A stretch of DNA of 64,000 nt from Sphingomonas sp. (GTDB taxonomy: Bacteria > Pseudomonadota > Alphaproteobacteria > Sphingomonadales > Sphingomonadaceae): contig NZ_JAGHZV010000008.1 of NCBI RefSeq assembly GCF_017745215.1, positions 1 through 64,000 on the forward strand. Reading direction: 5' to 3'. How positions within the stretch are numbered: the first letter of the stretch is position 1; each line of letters begins with the position of its first letter. The notes below the pieces were generated by a model. It had not been told where the DNA came from. It did no database searches and saw only the letters and a list, made by a program, of their open reading frames with translations. A program made the translations under genes and the position numbers. This document shows, piece after piece, positions 1-8,298 of the stretch.

Positions 1-293
<293 letters not shown>

Positions 294-660
294 ATGTCCG
301 ATACCTCCCAGGTGGAATATCCCGGAGAGGCACCGCTCATTTCAAGGAGCCGTTCCTGCACAAATCTTTCACGTATGGAAACGTGTAGGACATGTTTGAT
401 CCTGCCCCCGAGGCGAACCTCAAGAAGCGAAGATCATGGAACGGCTTATTTTGGTTACCCAAGCACCCGGCACCTTGAAGCTGCCGGACCTGGGGCCGCC
501 GCCCACATGTCCCTTCATCTCGACTTACGATGTCAAAGAGCGCAAAAGACCGACGCGTTCCCTAACCCCTTTTTTCATCGGGGCGGTCATGCGCCTGTTT
601 TTGAGTGACCGCTTCGTCGTGCCCGCCGTTTCAGTGGGCCGCGTCGCTGCGGTGAAGGGG
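294..660 (-). other. rRNA operon leader region
   Basis: This stretch of about 365 bases lies between the predicted rrn promoter and the 16S 5' end. It has no convincing coding frame. It contains a boxA-like antitermination site and pyrimidine-rich runs, and is best read as the transcribed leader of the 16S precursor, which would hold the RNase III processing stem. The short open frames here lack ribosome binding sites and family resemblance. Confidence 0.6.
531..543 (-). promoter_or_regulatory. boxA-like rRNA antitermination site
   Basis: On the minus strand this reads GCGCTCTTTGACA, close to the E. coli rrn boxA TGCTCTTTAACA. It lies in the rRNA leader about 240 bases upstream of mature 16S, where NusB/NusE-dependent antitermination complexes assemble. 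No boxB/boxC was assigned. Confidence 0.6.
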
Positions 661-689
661 CATATATGTGGGGGGTTCGGACCCGTCAA
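661..689 (-). promoter_or_regulatory. predicted rRNA operon promoter (-35 TTGACG, 17 bp, -10 TATATG)
   Basis: On the minus strand a TTGACG hexamer (684-689) is separated by exactly 17 bases from TATATG (661-666), pointing towards the 16S gene. The spacing is ideal for the housekeeping sigma factor, and transcription would start near 653. The site lies just upstream of the divergent flippase gene. Confidence 0.65.
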
Positions 690-790
690 CGGCCTTTTGC
701 AATTTTGTGTCGTTTTTTTCGGAGCCGTCCAGAAAACCGCAGAAAACTGCGGTTTACGCGATCTCAATCGGAAGCGGGCATGACGGGTTC

Positions 791-2293
791 GTGACCGAAT
801 CAGCCCCCGAATCGCCGAATCAGGCCCCCGAATCGCTGCGCGAACAGGTGCGCAGCGCGATCTTCTGGCGATCGGGCACCCAGATTCTCGCGCAAATGAT
901 CTCCTGGGCCTCGACTCTCGCGGTCGTGCGAATCCTCACGCCCGCCGATTACGGCCTGTTCGCGATGACCTCGGTGATCCTGGTCTTCCTCAACTTCCTC
1001 AACGGCTCCTCCTTCGCGAGCGTGCTCGTGCGCGACGAATCGGTGAGCCCCCAGCGGATCCGCCAGGCGTTCGGAATGCTGCTGCTGCTGAACGGCGCGC
1101 TCGCCGCGATCCAATGGTTCGGCGCCGGCGCGGCCGCGGCCTATTACCACCAGCCGATCATCGCCTCGCTGCTGCGCTGGCAGGCGCTGCTCTACCTGGC
1201 GACGCCCTTCCTCGCCGTGCCCGAGGCGCTGCTCAGCCGCCGGATGGAGTTCCGCACCCCCGCGATCATCACCATCGTCTCCACCGCGTGCGGCGCTGCG
1301 ACCGCGATCGGCACCGCGCTCTCGGGCGCGGGGGTGTGGACGCTGGTCGCTGCCCCGATCGTCATCTTCTGGACGCGCGCGATCATGCTGGTCGTCGCGA
1401 CTCGCTTCTATGTGTGGCCGAGCTTCGATTTCCGCGGCGCGGGCGGGATGATGCGATTCGGCTCGATGCTGATCCTCAGCCAGGGGCTGTGGATCGTGCA
1501 GAGTCAGGCCGACGTCTTCATCGGCGGCCGGATGCTCGATCCGCATGCGCTGGGCATCTATGCCGAGGCGCTGTTCCTCACCCAGATCGTCGCGACCAAG
1601 TTCGTGCCGCCCTTGAACGAAGTCGCCTTCCCCGCCTTCGCGCGGCTCCAGCACGATCGCGAGGCGCTGGCCTGGGCCTTCCTCAAGGCGGTGCGACTCG
1701 TGCTGCTGCTCACCTGCCCCTTCTATTTCGGGCTCGCGGTCTCCGCCGCGCCGGCAGTGGAGACCTTGTTCGGCGCGAAATGGCTCGAGATGGCGCCGCT
1801 GGTCGCGCTGCTCAGCCTGGCGATGCCGGTGGTGACGCTGCAGATCCTGTTCGTGCCGCCGCTCAATGCGCTGGGAAGCCCCCATATCGTCGCGCGAATC
1901 GCGATGGCCGGCGCGGTGAGCATGCCCGCGGTGTTCCTCGTGGCGGTGCGCTGGGGGACGTTGGGGCTGGCGCTCGGCTGGCTGGTCGCGGTGCCGCTGC
2001 TGTTCGCGGCGACCTTCGCGATGGCACACCGCACGCTGCGGATCAGCGTCGGCGGGCTCGTCCAGGCGGTCGCGCCGGCGGTGACCGCGTCGCTGGTGAT
2101 GGCCTCGGTGGTCGAGATCGCCGAGCGCTACCTGATCGCTCCCCTGCCCCCGCTCGCCGCGCCCACGCACCTGCTGCTGCTCGGCGCGATCGGCGGGGCG
2201 AGCTATGCCGGCATCCTCTGGTGGCTGGCGCGCGACACCGCGCGCGAAGCGCTGGCGCTGGTGATCCGGCGGCGGACGCCGGCGGCGGCCTGA
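791..2293 (+). CDS. Polysaccharide/lipopolysaccharide flippase (Wzx-like, MATE/MOP superfamily)
   Basis: The gene encodes about 500 aa with a dozen or more hydrophobic segments spread along its length, typical of oligosaccharide flippases that move lipid-linked sugars across the inner membrane. The start of the mature fold reads SAIFWRSGTQILAQ then LAVVRILTPADYGLFAM, a classic Wzx/polysaccharide-synthase N-terminus. I chose GTG at 791. The frame stays open upstream to 668, but those residues read through the rrn promoter region and look non-coding. The ribosome binding site is weak. It converges on a glycosyltransferase gene, which supports an envelope glycan role. The exact substrate is unknown. 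Confidence 0.85.
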   Translation: MTESAPESPNQAPESLREQVRSAIFWRSGTQILAQMISWASTLAVVRILTPADYGLFAMTSVILVFLNFLNGSSFASVLVRDESVSPQRIRQAFGMLLLLNGALAAIQWFGAGAAAAYYHQPIIASLLRWQALLYLATPFLAVPEALLSRRMEFRTPAIITIVSTACGAATAIGTALSGAGVWTLVAAPIVIFWTRAIMLVVATRFYVWPSFDFRGAGGMMRFGSMLILSQGLWIVQSQADVFIGGRMLDPHALGIYAEALFLTQIVATKFVPPLNEVAFPAFARLQHDREALAWAFLKAVRLVLLLTCPFYFGLAVSAAPAVETLFGAKWLEMAPLVALLSLAMPVVTLQILFVPPLNALGSPHIVARIAMAGAVSMPAVFLVAVRWGTLGLALGWLVAVPLLFAATFAMAHRTLRISVGGLVQAVAPAVTASLVMASVVEIAERYLIAPLPPLAAPTHLLLLGAIGGASYAGILWWLARDTAREALALVIRRRTPAAA

Positions 2294-2335
2294 GCTTCCC
2301 TCGCCTTTTCACCCGCCATCCCGACACCCTTCAAC

Positions 2336-2417
2336 CGTCATCCCGGCGAAAGCCGGGACCCAGGGTTACGCAAGGAATCGCTCGCTGCCCTGGGTCCCGG
2401 CTTTCGCCGGGATGACG
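2336..2417. repeat. Sphingomonad-type palindromic repeat, two-hairpin form (copy 1)
   Basis: The element begins CGTCATCCCGGCGAAAGCCGGGACCCAGGG and ends with the inverted complement CCCTGGGTCCCGGCTTTCGCCGGGATGACG, with about 20 variable bases between. Each end can fold alone and the two ends can pair with each other. It lies between convergent genes and may serve as a bidirectional terminator. Confidence 0.85.
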
Positions 2418-2448
2418 ACTTATGGGGATGGCTTACAGGGAATGGCCC

Positions 2449-3306
2449 TCAGGCCGCCTTGGCCATTCGTGCCAGGGCCAGCCGATCGAACCACCAGCTC
2501 GAAAGCTCCAGCCGCGGCGCCTCGCGCGCGAGCAGCTCGGGGTAGAGCGGGGCCAGCCGCTCGGGCAGGCCCGCCGCGCCGCGGGTACGCAGGATCTCGC
2601 TGACGAGGGCGTTCTGATAGTGGCGCAGCGAATAGTTGATCATCCGGCGATACTGCATCCGCCAGCTCCGCGGCGAAACGAGCGACACCGGCTCGCAGCG
2701 GAAGCGCGCCGCCGGGCATAGGATTTGCCGTGCCTCCTGCCAGTCGGCGAGCGTGCCCAGATCGATCTTGGCGAGCGCGCCGATCAGCCCGTCGTCGCCG
2801 ACGAGGTCGACCGGTAGCCGCACCCCCGCGGCCTTCATCCGCGCGAGGAAACTGCCCTTCAGCGCATAGAGGTCGCCGAACAGGCCATGCTCCTCCTCGA
2901 TCGCACCTTCATAATAATGGAGGCCCCGCCCATTGTCGGGAAAGCCCGAGGCGCCGTTGGCTTGCGGATCGGCGGCGAGCGCGGCGGCGAGCGCGTCGAT
3001 CGCGCCGGGGAGGACCTCGGCATCGCCGTCGACGAAGACGTGCGCGGGGCTGAACACGGGCAGTTCGTCGAGCACCAGCCGGTTCCAGCTGCGCGCCTTG
3101 CCACCCTCGGCGAAGCGGTGGACGGTGAGGTTGCCCGCGCGCGCCGCGATCGCCTCGGCAATGTCGGCGGTCGAATCGCTCGAGCCGTTGACCGCGACAT
3201 GGATCGCGACATCGGCGCGGCCGAGCGGCAGGCTCTCGAGGCAAGCAGCGATCCGCCGCTCCTCATTGTGCGCAAGCACCGCCACCGTGATCGCGGGCGC
3301 TTCCAT
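2449..3306 (-). CDS. Glycosyltransferase family 2 protein
   Basis: This is a 285-aa GT-A type glycosyltransferase that transfers a sugar from a nucleotide donor, acting at the cytoplasmic face of the membrane. The N-terminus AITVAVLAHNEERRI and the acidic FVDGDAEV segment near residue 105 match the family's nucleotide-binding and DxD-like motifs. The frame stays open upstream, but ATG at 3306 overlaps the stop codon of the preceding methyltransferase gene (TGATG), so the two are likely translationally coupled. With the convergent flippase this suggests a small surface-glycan locus. Acceptor and donor cannot be told from sequence. Confidence 0.85.
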   Translation of the reverse strand: MEAPAITVAVLAHNEERRIAACLESLPLGRADVAIHVAVNGSSDSTADIAEAIAARAGNLTVHRFAEGGKARSWNRLVLDELPVFSPAHVFVDGDAEVLPGAIDALAAALAADPQANGASGFPDNGRGLHYYEGAIEEEHGLFGDLYALKGSFLARMKAAGVRLPVDLVGDDGLIGALAKIDLGTLADWQEARQILCPAARFRCEPVSLVSPRSWRMQYRRMINYSLRHYQNALVSEILRTRGAAGLPERLAPLYPELLAREAPRLELSSWWFDRLALARMAKAA

Positions 3307-3899
3307 CAGTCGGCCTCGGCGATCGCCCAGACGGTGACGGGGAAGCTCGGATCGTTGCGCAGCCGCCGCTGCCAGCCCGCGCGCGCCCAGCGGCGGAAGT
3401 TGGCCTTCACCGCCGCGGCATTGCCCCAGCTGCCGGTCTTCACCTTGCCGCCATCGAACCCCGCTTCCTCGAGGAAGTGGCGCATGCCCATCTCGGTCCA
3501 GCGCGAGCAATCGATCGGAATCGGGTGGTAGCGGATCAGGAAGGGCGTGATGTTGATGAAATACCCGCCCGGCTTGAGCATCGCGCGCACGTTCTTCGCG
3601 GCACGATAGGGATAGGCGAGATGCTCCCAGACATTGTCGGCGATGATCACGTCGAACTTGCGGTCGAGCGTGTCGTTGCAGATGTCGTGGTCGGGCCAGT
3701 TCATCTCGGTGAAGCTGCCCCAGGGCCGGTCGCGCCATTTCCAGCCGGCCGAGATCTCGAGCGCGTCGAGGCCGGCGGTGCCGAGCGAATCGAGGAAGGC
3801 ATCGATCTCGCGATAGGCGACGACGCGCGTGATGTGCGTCTTGTCATAGCCCACCGCCCTCGCCGCGCGCTCCGCCACTCGCAGCAATTGTTCGTGCAT
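3306..3899 (-). CDS. Class I SAM-dependent methyltransferase
   Basis: The product is 197 aa. It has a degenerate motif I around LDALEISAGWKW and a motif II-like acidic strand (KFDVIIADNVWEHL), followed by LKPGGYFINITPFLIRYHP, the usual post-motif region of Methyltransf_11/23 proteins. I place the start at MHEQLLRVAERAARAV (ATG 3899); the upstream frame reads through a palindromic repeat. It overlaps the glycosyltransferase start by one base. It probably methylates a sugar or small molecule of a glycan pathway. The substrate is unknown. Confidence 0.75.
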   Translation of the reverse strand: MHEQLLRVAERAARAVGYDKTHITRVVAYREIDAFLDSLGTAGLDALEISAGWKWRDRPWGSFTEMNWPDHDICNDTLDRKFDVIIADNVWEHLAYPYRAAKNVRAMLKPGGYFINITPFLIRYHPIPIDCSRWTEMGMRHFLEEAGFDGGKVKTGSWGNAAAVKANFRRWARAGWQRRLRNDPSFPVTVWAIAEAD

Positions 3900-4040
3900 C
3901 GCGCTTTCCGTCCGTGGCCCTCCCCCCGGAGGTAGCCCGACGGGCGTGAAAGCGGCGTTAAGGCGATGGCAGGTCGATCCAAGCGCCGCTTGCAAGGGCG
4001 TGTCATCAATTGCCCAACGGGTTTCGGCACTCCTACAGCT

Positions 4041-4120
4041 GTCATCCCGGCGAAAGCCGGGACCCGGGGTTACAGAAGTCGTCGCTCGCGGCCCTAGATC
4101 CCGGCTTTCGCCGGGATGAC
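4041..4120. repeat. Sphingomonad-type palindromic repeat, two-hairpin form (copy 2)
   Basis: Same element as at 2336, here upstream of the methyltransferase gene. GTCATCCCGGCGAAAGCCGGG starts the left arm and the inverted arm ends in CCGGGATGAC. A C-to-T change (CCCTAGATCCCGG) weakens the right inner arm. Confidence 0.8.
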
Positions 4121-4218
4121 GATTTAGGAAGACAGCGTGCCCCTCCCAACCTGCCTTCAAAGGCCGCAATTGATGGCACGCCCAAGGATATGGCGGTCAG
4201 GTGTGTCCGAGGCAGCAA

Positions 4219-4243
4219 TCAATCCTCTCCTTCCAGGGGAGGA
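4219..4243 (-). terminator. Hairpin downstream of the CBS-domain gene
   Basis: AATCCTCTCC and GGGGAGGATT can form a 10-bp stem around a TTCCA loop (one G-T pair). It lies about 50 bases past the stop of the minus-strand CBS gene. No T-run follows, so termination is only suggested. The same stem sequence recurs in the element at the right end of the window. Confidence 0.4.
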
Positions 4244-4292
4244 TTTGAATACTGCGGCGTTCGGTCGCGCCGAACCGAAGTGCCGCTACACG

Positions 4293-4721
4293 CTACGCCG
4301 TCTGGATATAGACGCGCATCGCCTCGGCCTCGGACTCGATCCGCTCGATCCGGTACTTCACCAGGTCGCCGATCGAGACGAAGCCGACGCACGCGCCGGC
4401 TTCCACCACGGGCAGATGGCGGATGCGACGCTTCGTCATCAGCGCGAGCGCGCCGAGCACCGATTCGCCGGGCTCCACCGTGATCGCCGGGGCGGTCATC
4501 ACCTCGCTCACCTTGCGGTTCAGCGCCGCGGCGCCTTCGCGGGCGACGCAATAGAGCACGTCGCGCTCGGAGAAGATGCCGGCGACGGTCCTCCCCGAAA
4601 GCACCGGCACCGCACCGATCCGCTTCTCCGCAAGTAGCGTGACGGCGTCGGCGACGCTCGCATCGCCGGAAGTCGAGATTACGCTGTCACCTTTACCGTC
4701 CAGGATTGCCGCGATCGTCAT
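4293..4721 (-). CDS. CBS-domain pair protein
   Basis: This 142-aa protein consists almost wholly of two CBS motifs (about residues 10-60 and 75-130), with typical LLAEKRIGAVPVL and LMTKRRIRHLPVV segments. Stand-alone CBS pairs bind adenosine nucleotides and usually act as energy sensors or partners of other proteins; no effector domain is present. I chose ATG at 4721 because AGGAGAGG lies at good distance upstream; a GTG two codons earlier is possible. It appears monocistronic, divergent from the next small gene. Confidence 0.88.
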   Translation of the reverse strand: MTIAAILDGKGDSVISTSGDASVADAVTLLAEKRIGAVPVLSGRTVAGIFSERDVLYCVAREGAAALNRKVSEVMTAPAITVEPGESVLGALALMTKRRIRHLPVVEAGACVGFVSIGDLVKYRIERIESEAEAMRVYIQTA

Positions 4722-4852
4722 CGCCACCTCTCCTCATCCTGTGAGGCGCATGAGTCTCCCACGAATGCGCGGCGATTGCAAAGCAACAAGCCGTGATTCA
4801 CGATCTTTCGGAACCCGTTGAGTTCGCCGCTGCGCGGGCCCACATCGACGGC

Positions 4853-5155
4853 ATGGAACCGCAGCAGCCGCACGGCCTCGACGATCCCGACTATGCCGCC
4901 TTCGCCTGGGGCCGGTTCCGGCGGATCCTCGGCTGGATGGCGGCGGCGGCGGTGGTCGCGTCGGTCGCGGCGGATGGGGTGCTGTGGTGGATGATGGGCT
5001 GGTTCAGCCCGTTCACGATGATCGTCACCTTCCTCGGCACCTTCCTCACGATCATGAGCGCGGCGCTGCTGATGGGGCTGATGTTCCTGAGCTCGGGCTC
5101 GGGGCACGACGAGCAGGTCGAGGATCGGCTCAAGGGCGAGATCGACTTGGATTGA
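4853..5155 (+). CDS. Small membrane protein with two transmembrane segments
   Basis: The product is about 100 aa. It starts MEPQQPHGLDDPDYAAFAWGRFRRIL and has two hydrophobic segments (about residues 27-47 and 55-80), then an acidic cytoplasmic tail EQVEDRLKGEIDLD. No family function is recognised; such proteins are common hypothetical genes in sphingomonads. The start is uncertain: an in-frame GTG lies at 4793, and neither site has a strong ribosome binding site. Confidence 0.6.
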   Translation: MEPQQPHGLDDPDYAAFAWGRFRRILGWMAAAAVVASVAADGVLWWMMGWFSPFTMIVTFLGTFLTIMSAALLMGLMFLSSGSGHDEQVEDRLKGEIDLD

Positions 5156-5180
5156 GCGCAGACGCCATCGACGGCGCCAT

Positions 5181-5203
5181 TCCCCTCCCTTCCAGGGAGG
5201 GGA
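5181..5203. terminator. Hairpin between convergent genes
   Basis: TCCCCTCCC and GGGAGGGGA form a perfect 9-bp GC-rich stem around a 5-base loop. It sits between the small membrane protein gene and the convergent DUF4139 gene, a position suited to ending transcription from both sides. No clear T-run is present. Confidence 0.45.
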
Positions 5204-5226
5204 GCCAGGCGTTGAGCCGCTACAGC

Positions 5227-6753
5227 TCAGTCCTTCGCGCCCGCGTCGGTGACGGTGTAGCGCAGCGTCGCGGTGCCGTTCGCGGGGATTTCGGTGATCC
5301 ACACGTCGTGGCCGTTGCGGCGCCGGAGCCCGTTCGCGCGCACGCGCTCGCTCGCATTCAGCTCGGTGAACTCCGCCTCATAGTGGATCGGCGTGGGCAG
5401 CGCGTTGGTGACGGTGAGGCGGAACCGGCCCTCTCTCACCTCGCGCTCGATCCGCGCCGCGACCTGGGTGGCGCCCGCCACGTCGATCTCGACTTCCTCG
5501 TTCACCGCCTTGTCGCCGATCGAGCCCTCGCCGACGAGCAGCCGCGCATCGCCCGACGGCTGGAACACCGCGACCGGCCCGGCGGGGAGCGGCAGGCCGA
5601 GCCCGCGTTCCTTGCGGTTCTGCGCGCGCAGCATGATGCGCGTGTCGTCGGCCACACCGGCACCAAGGCGGTTGCGGTAGAAGATCGTCACCGGCACCGC
5701 ATGCCGGTCGAGCATCGTCACTTGCTTCTGGCTCTTCGCACCGATCGTCGTCGCCATCGGCACGCGATAGAGCTTGAGGTCGCCGAGTTCCTCCTGGATC
5801 GCGACGACGCTGTCCGAATTGCGCTTGATGCTGACTGAATTGGCCAGCGACGCGCGTATGCCGGTGACGACGATGTCGCCATCCTCATAGGCAGGCGCCA
5901 GCGGCGCGGCGACGGGCATGACGGCGGGGTGGAAGAAGCATTTCAGCACCAGCGGCGGCGCCTCGCGCTCGCTCGAGCCCGGCGCCCGGTCGGTGCGGTT
6001 GACGTGGCCGGCGACCACCATCGTCTGCGCATCGGCGAAGCTGGTGACGTCGCCGTTGGCCAGCGTCACCCAGGCGAACAGGTCGGCGGTGCGCCCGTCG
6101 GGGCGGAGCGTCGCGACATAGTTCGCCTGCCAGTCGAAGCCCCAGGCAAGATAGGAGAGCGTGAGCGTCACCCGCCGCTCGGCGGTCGAATCGGTCTGGA
6201 CCGAGAGCGTCGGCTTGGGGGTGAGCCCGGCGGGGACTTGCGGAAACAGCACCGATTCGCTGCCCGGTCCGCAGTTCGCCGCGACGAAGCCGTCGCGCGT
6301 CTGGAGGATCGCACCGCCGTCGGGGCCCGAGCGCAGGATCGCCGGCTCCTCGACCGTGCCGCTCGCGAGCCGGCGGCGCAGCGTCACCGGCCGGCCGAGG
6401 CTGCGGGCATAGAGGCTGTAGGGCGCGAGCAGGTCGGCATCGAGGTTCTTCTCGCGCACCCCGTCGGGCAGGCCCGAGACGATCGCGCTCTTGGGCAGCA
6501 TCCCGCCCGCGACGCCTTCGAAGCGGATCGTCGCGCGGCCGGCGGGGATCGTCACGGTGCGCGTCTCGGTCACCAGCGCATAGCCGCGCAGCCAGGCGAG
6601 ATCGAGCGCATCGTCGCTGCCGCGATCGGGCGCGCGATAGACCGTGACCGCGACCGATTCGGGCCCCGCCGACGCGACCACAGGCTGGGCGCGCGCGACG
6701 CCCGCCGGGGCCGCCAGCGCCAGGAGCATCGCGAGGAGTGCCCGGGGGCCCAT
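5227..6753 (-). CDS. Secreted DUF4139-domain protein with an internal TonB-plug-like segment
   Basis: The 508-aa product begins with a signal peptide (MGPRALLAMLLALAAPAGVARAQ) and carries the DUF4139 beta-rich C-terminal region (LGDLKLYRVPMATTIGAKSQKQVTMLD onwards). The function of the family is not established. The odd feature is a segment near residues 290-325, containing DIVVTGIRASL and IKRNSDSVV, which strongly resembles the start of the plug domain of sphingomonad TonB-dependent receptors. It lies in the linker just before the conserved DUF4139 core. The upstream open frame overlaps the neighbour and was rejected; ATG 6753 follows the next DUF4139 gene by 11 bases, so the two form an operon. 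Confidence 0.85.
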   Translation of the reverse strand: MGPRALLAMLLALAAPAGVARAQPVVASAGPESVAVTVYRAPDRGSDDALDLAWLRGYALVTETRTVTIPAGRATIRFEGVAGGMLPKSAIVSGLPDGVREKNLDADLLAPYSLYARSLGRPVTLRRRLASGTVEEPAILRSGPDGGAILQTRDGFVAANCGPGSESVLFPQVPAGLTPKPTLSVQTDSTAERRVTLTLSYLAWGFDWQANYVATLRPDGRTADLFAWVTLANGDVTSFADAQTMVVAGHVNRTDRAPGSSEREAPPLVLKCFFHPAVMPVAAPLAPAYEDGDIVVTGIRASLANSVSIKRNSDSVVAIQEELGDLKLYRVPMATTIGAKSQKQVTMLDRHAVPVTIFYRNRLGAGVADDTRIMLRAQNRKERGLGLPLPAGPVAVFQPSGDARLLVGEGSIGDKAVNEEVEIDVAGATQVAARIEREVREGRFRLTVTNALPTPIHYEAEFTELNASERVRANGLRRRNGHDVWITEIPANGTATLRYTVTDAGAKD

Positions 6754-6764
6754 CTGCCCGCGGC

Positions 6765-8156
6765 TCAATAGCGCGTGTTGAAGACCGCGGTCACCGTCGC
6801 CTCGCCGTTGGCGGGCACGGCGACTTTCCACATAGCCTCGTCCGCGCTGCTGCGGTCGCTCGGCTGGCTCTCGCTCTCGATCCGCGTGTCGGCCCACCAG
6901 GCGTCGAGCCCCGACTGGGCGAGCTCGACCGTCACCGGCTCGGGCCGGGCGTTGGTGAAGGTGTAGCGCATCGTCGTGCGCCAGCGGTCCGCGCTCAGCC
7001 GCTCGCGCTTCTCGACCACGGGGCGGACCTTCACGTCGAACGCCTCGCCGGTCTTGAGCGCGATTCGCGAGCCCATCGGCGTGTGCGGGATCGCGGCCTC
7101 GCCGATGAACTGCGGCACGCCGCGCGCGTCGCGCATGTAGACGCGCACCGTGCCCGCGGGCAGCGCATCGCCCAGCCCACCCTCGCGCGACGAGGTGAAG
7201 CGCAGCACCGAATCGACGCTCTTCGCTTCGTCGGACGAGCTCAGCCAGCCGTTGCGGAAGAAATAGGTCTTGGCCGCGGGCGCGTTGACGTCGAGGAAGC
7301 TGACCTGCTTCTGCTGGGCGTTGGCGATCGTCGTCCGCCCCTTGAGCGGATAGAGATAATAGTCGCCCAGCCGCTCGCGGCTCGCGCTCTCGGTGCCGGG
7401 CTTGTTGCCGGGAATCCCGATCGAGCCGGTGGTGCGATAGGGATAGGGCCGCGCCACGCCCGACAGCTGGCCCGGCGTGCCCGCGACGAGCAGGGTGTTG
7501 GCGTTGGCGTAGGTCGTGCCGCTGTTGTTGGTCAGTGTGATCCAGCCCTGGACGTCGATCCGGCCCGCGGTCTCGTCGAACAGCGCGACATAGTCCGCCT
7601 GCCAGCCGAAGCCGCGCGAGAGATAGTTGAGCGTCACCGGCTGCGCGCCCGCGCGATCGCCCGCGAGCGTGATCGACAGCGTCGGCCGCGCGCGCAAATT
7701 GGGCGGCAGCGTCGGGAAGATGACGCGCTCATGCTCGGTGTCGAGCACTTCGATGCGGTCGCCGATCTGCAGCACCGTGCCGTTGTTGTTGGCGAGCACC
7801 CTGGCGGTCTCGCGCGTCTCGCCGCCCTTGGCGTCGGTGCGCACCAGCGTCACCGTCGTGCCGACTGCCTTCTCCATCAGCTTCTCTGGCGTCAGCAGGT
7901 CGAAGTCGAAATTCTGCTCGACCACGGTGACAGGGCCGGAAAGCGTCACCGTCTCGGGACGGATCTGCGCGGAGACGTCGGGGAATTCCTGGCGCCAGCG
8001 GCCGTCGCGGATGCTGAGCGTGCGCTTGTCCTGCACCAGCGCGAGGTCGTTGTTGTAGATGGTGACCGAGACGTCGCCCTGCGCGGTTCCACCCGGCGCT
8101 TCCTGGGCCTGGGCCGCGAGGGGAATCGCAACCAGCGTGAGTGCCAACCAGCGCAT
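6765..8156 (-). CDS. Secreted DUF4139-domain protein
   Basis: This is a 463-aa paralogue of the downstream gene, with a signal peptide (MRWLALTLVAIPLAAQAQ) and the conserved run VSVTIYNNDLALVQDKR...LNYLSRGFGWQADYVALF typical of DUF4139. It lacks the TonB-plug-like insert: the corresponding place has only a short GSIGIPGNKPG linker. It is predicted periplasmic or surface exposed. It starts the two-gene operon. The function is not known. Confidence 0.88.
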   Translation of the reverse strand: MRWLALTLVAIPLAAQAQEAPGGTAQGDVSVTIYNNDLALVQDKRTLSIRDGRWRQEFPDVSAQIRPETVTLSGPVTVVEQNFDFDLLTPEKLMEKAVGTTVTLVRTDAKGGETRETARVLANNNGTVLQIGDRIEVLDTEHERVIFPTLPPNLRARPTLSITLAGDRAGAQPVTLNYLSRGFGWQADYVALFDETAGRIDVQGWITLTNNSGTTYANANTLLVAGTPGQLSGVARPYPYRTTGSIGIPGNKPGTESASRERLGDYYLYPLKGRTTIANAQQKQVSFLDVNAPAAKTYFFRNGWLSSSDEAKSVDSVLRFTSSREGGLGDALPAGTVRVYMRDARGVPQFIGEAAIPHTPMGSRIALKTGEAFDVKVRPVVEKRERLSADRWRTTMRYTFTNARPEPVTVELAQSGLDAWWADTRIESESQPSDRSSADEAMWKVAVPANGEATVTAVFNTRY

Positions 8157-8240
8157 GTGCGTCCTCCCCAGGCTATGTGCCAGCCATGCTAGCAGCCCCG
8201 AGGCTATCGGCCACTAGCTTTCCGGCAAGTGAACGCATGA

Positions 8241-8276
8241 AAAAGCCCGGCGCGGACGGCTCCGCACCGGGCTTTT
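8241..8276 (-). terminator. Intrinsic terminator of the DUF4167 gene
   Basis: AAAAGCCCGG..GCGGA pairs with TCCGC..CCGGGCTTTT, a 15-bp stem with one mismatch around a CGGC loop, ending in a T-run on the minus strand. It lies about 23 bases beyond the DUF4167 stop. The T-run on both strands would make it work for either direction. Confidence 0.85.
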
Positions 8277-8298
8277 CGGTCTCGACGCGCGCCTGAGG

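Noticed and set aside
800-2170. Long minus-strand open frame opposite the flippase gene
   Set aside because: The translation is a low-complexity arginine/glutamate/histidine-rich string typical of antisense frames in GC-rich DNA, and the plus-strand frame is a clear membrane transporter.
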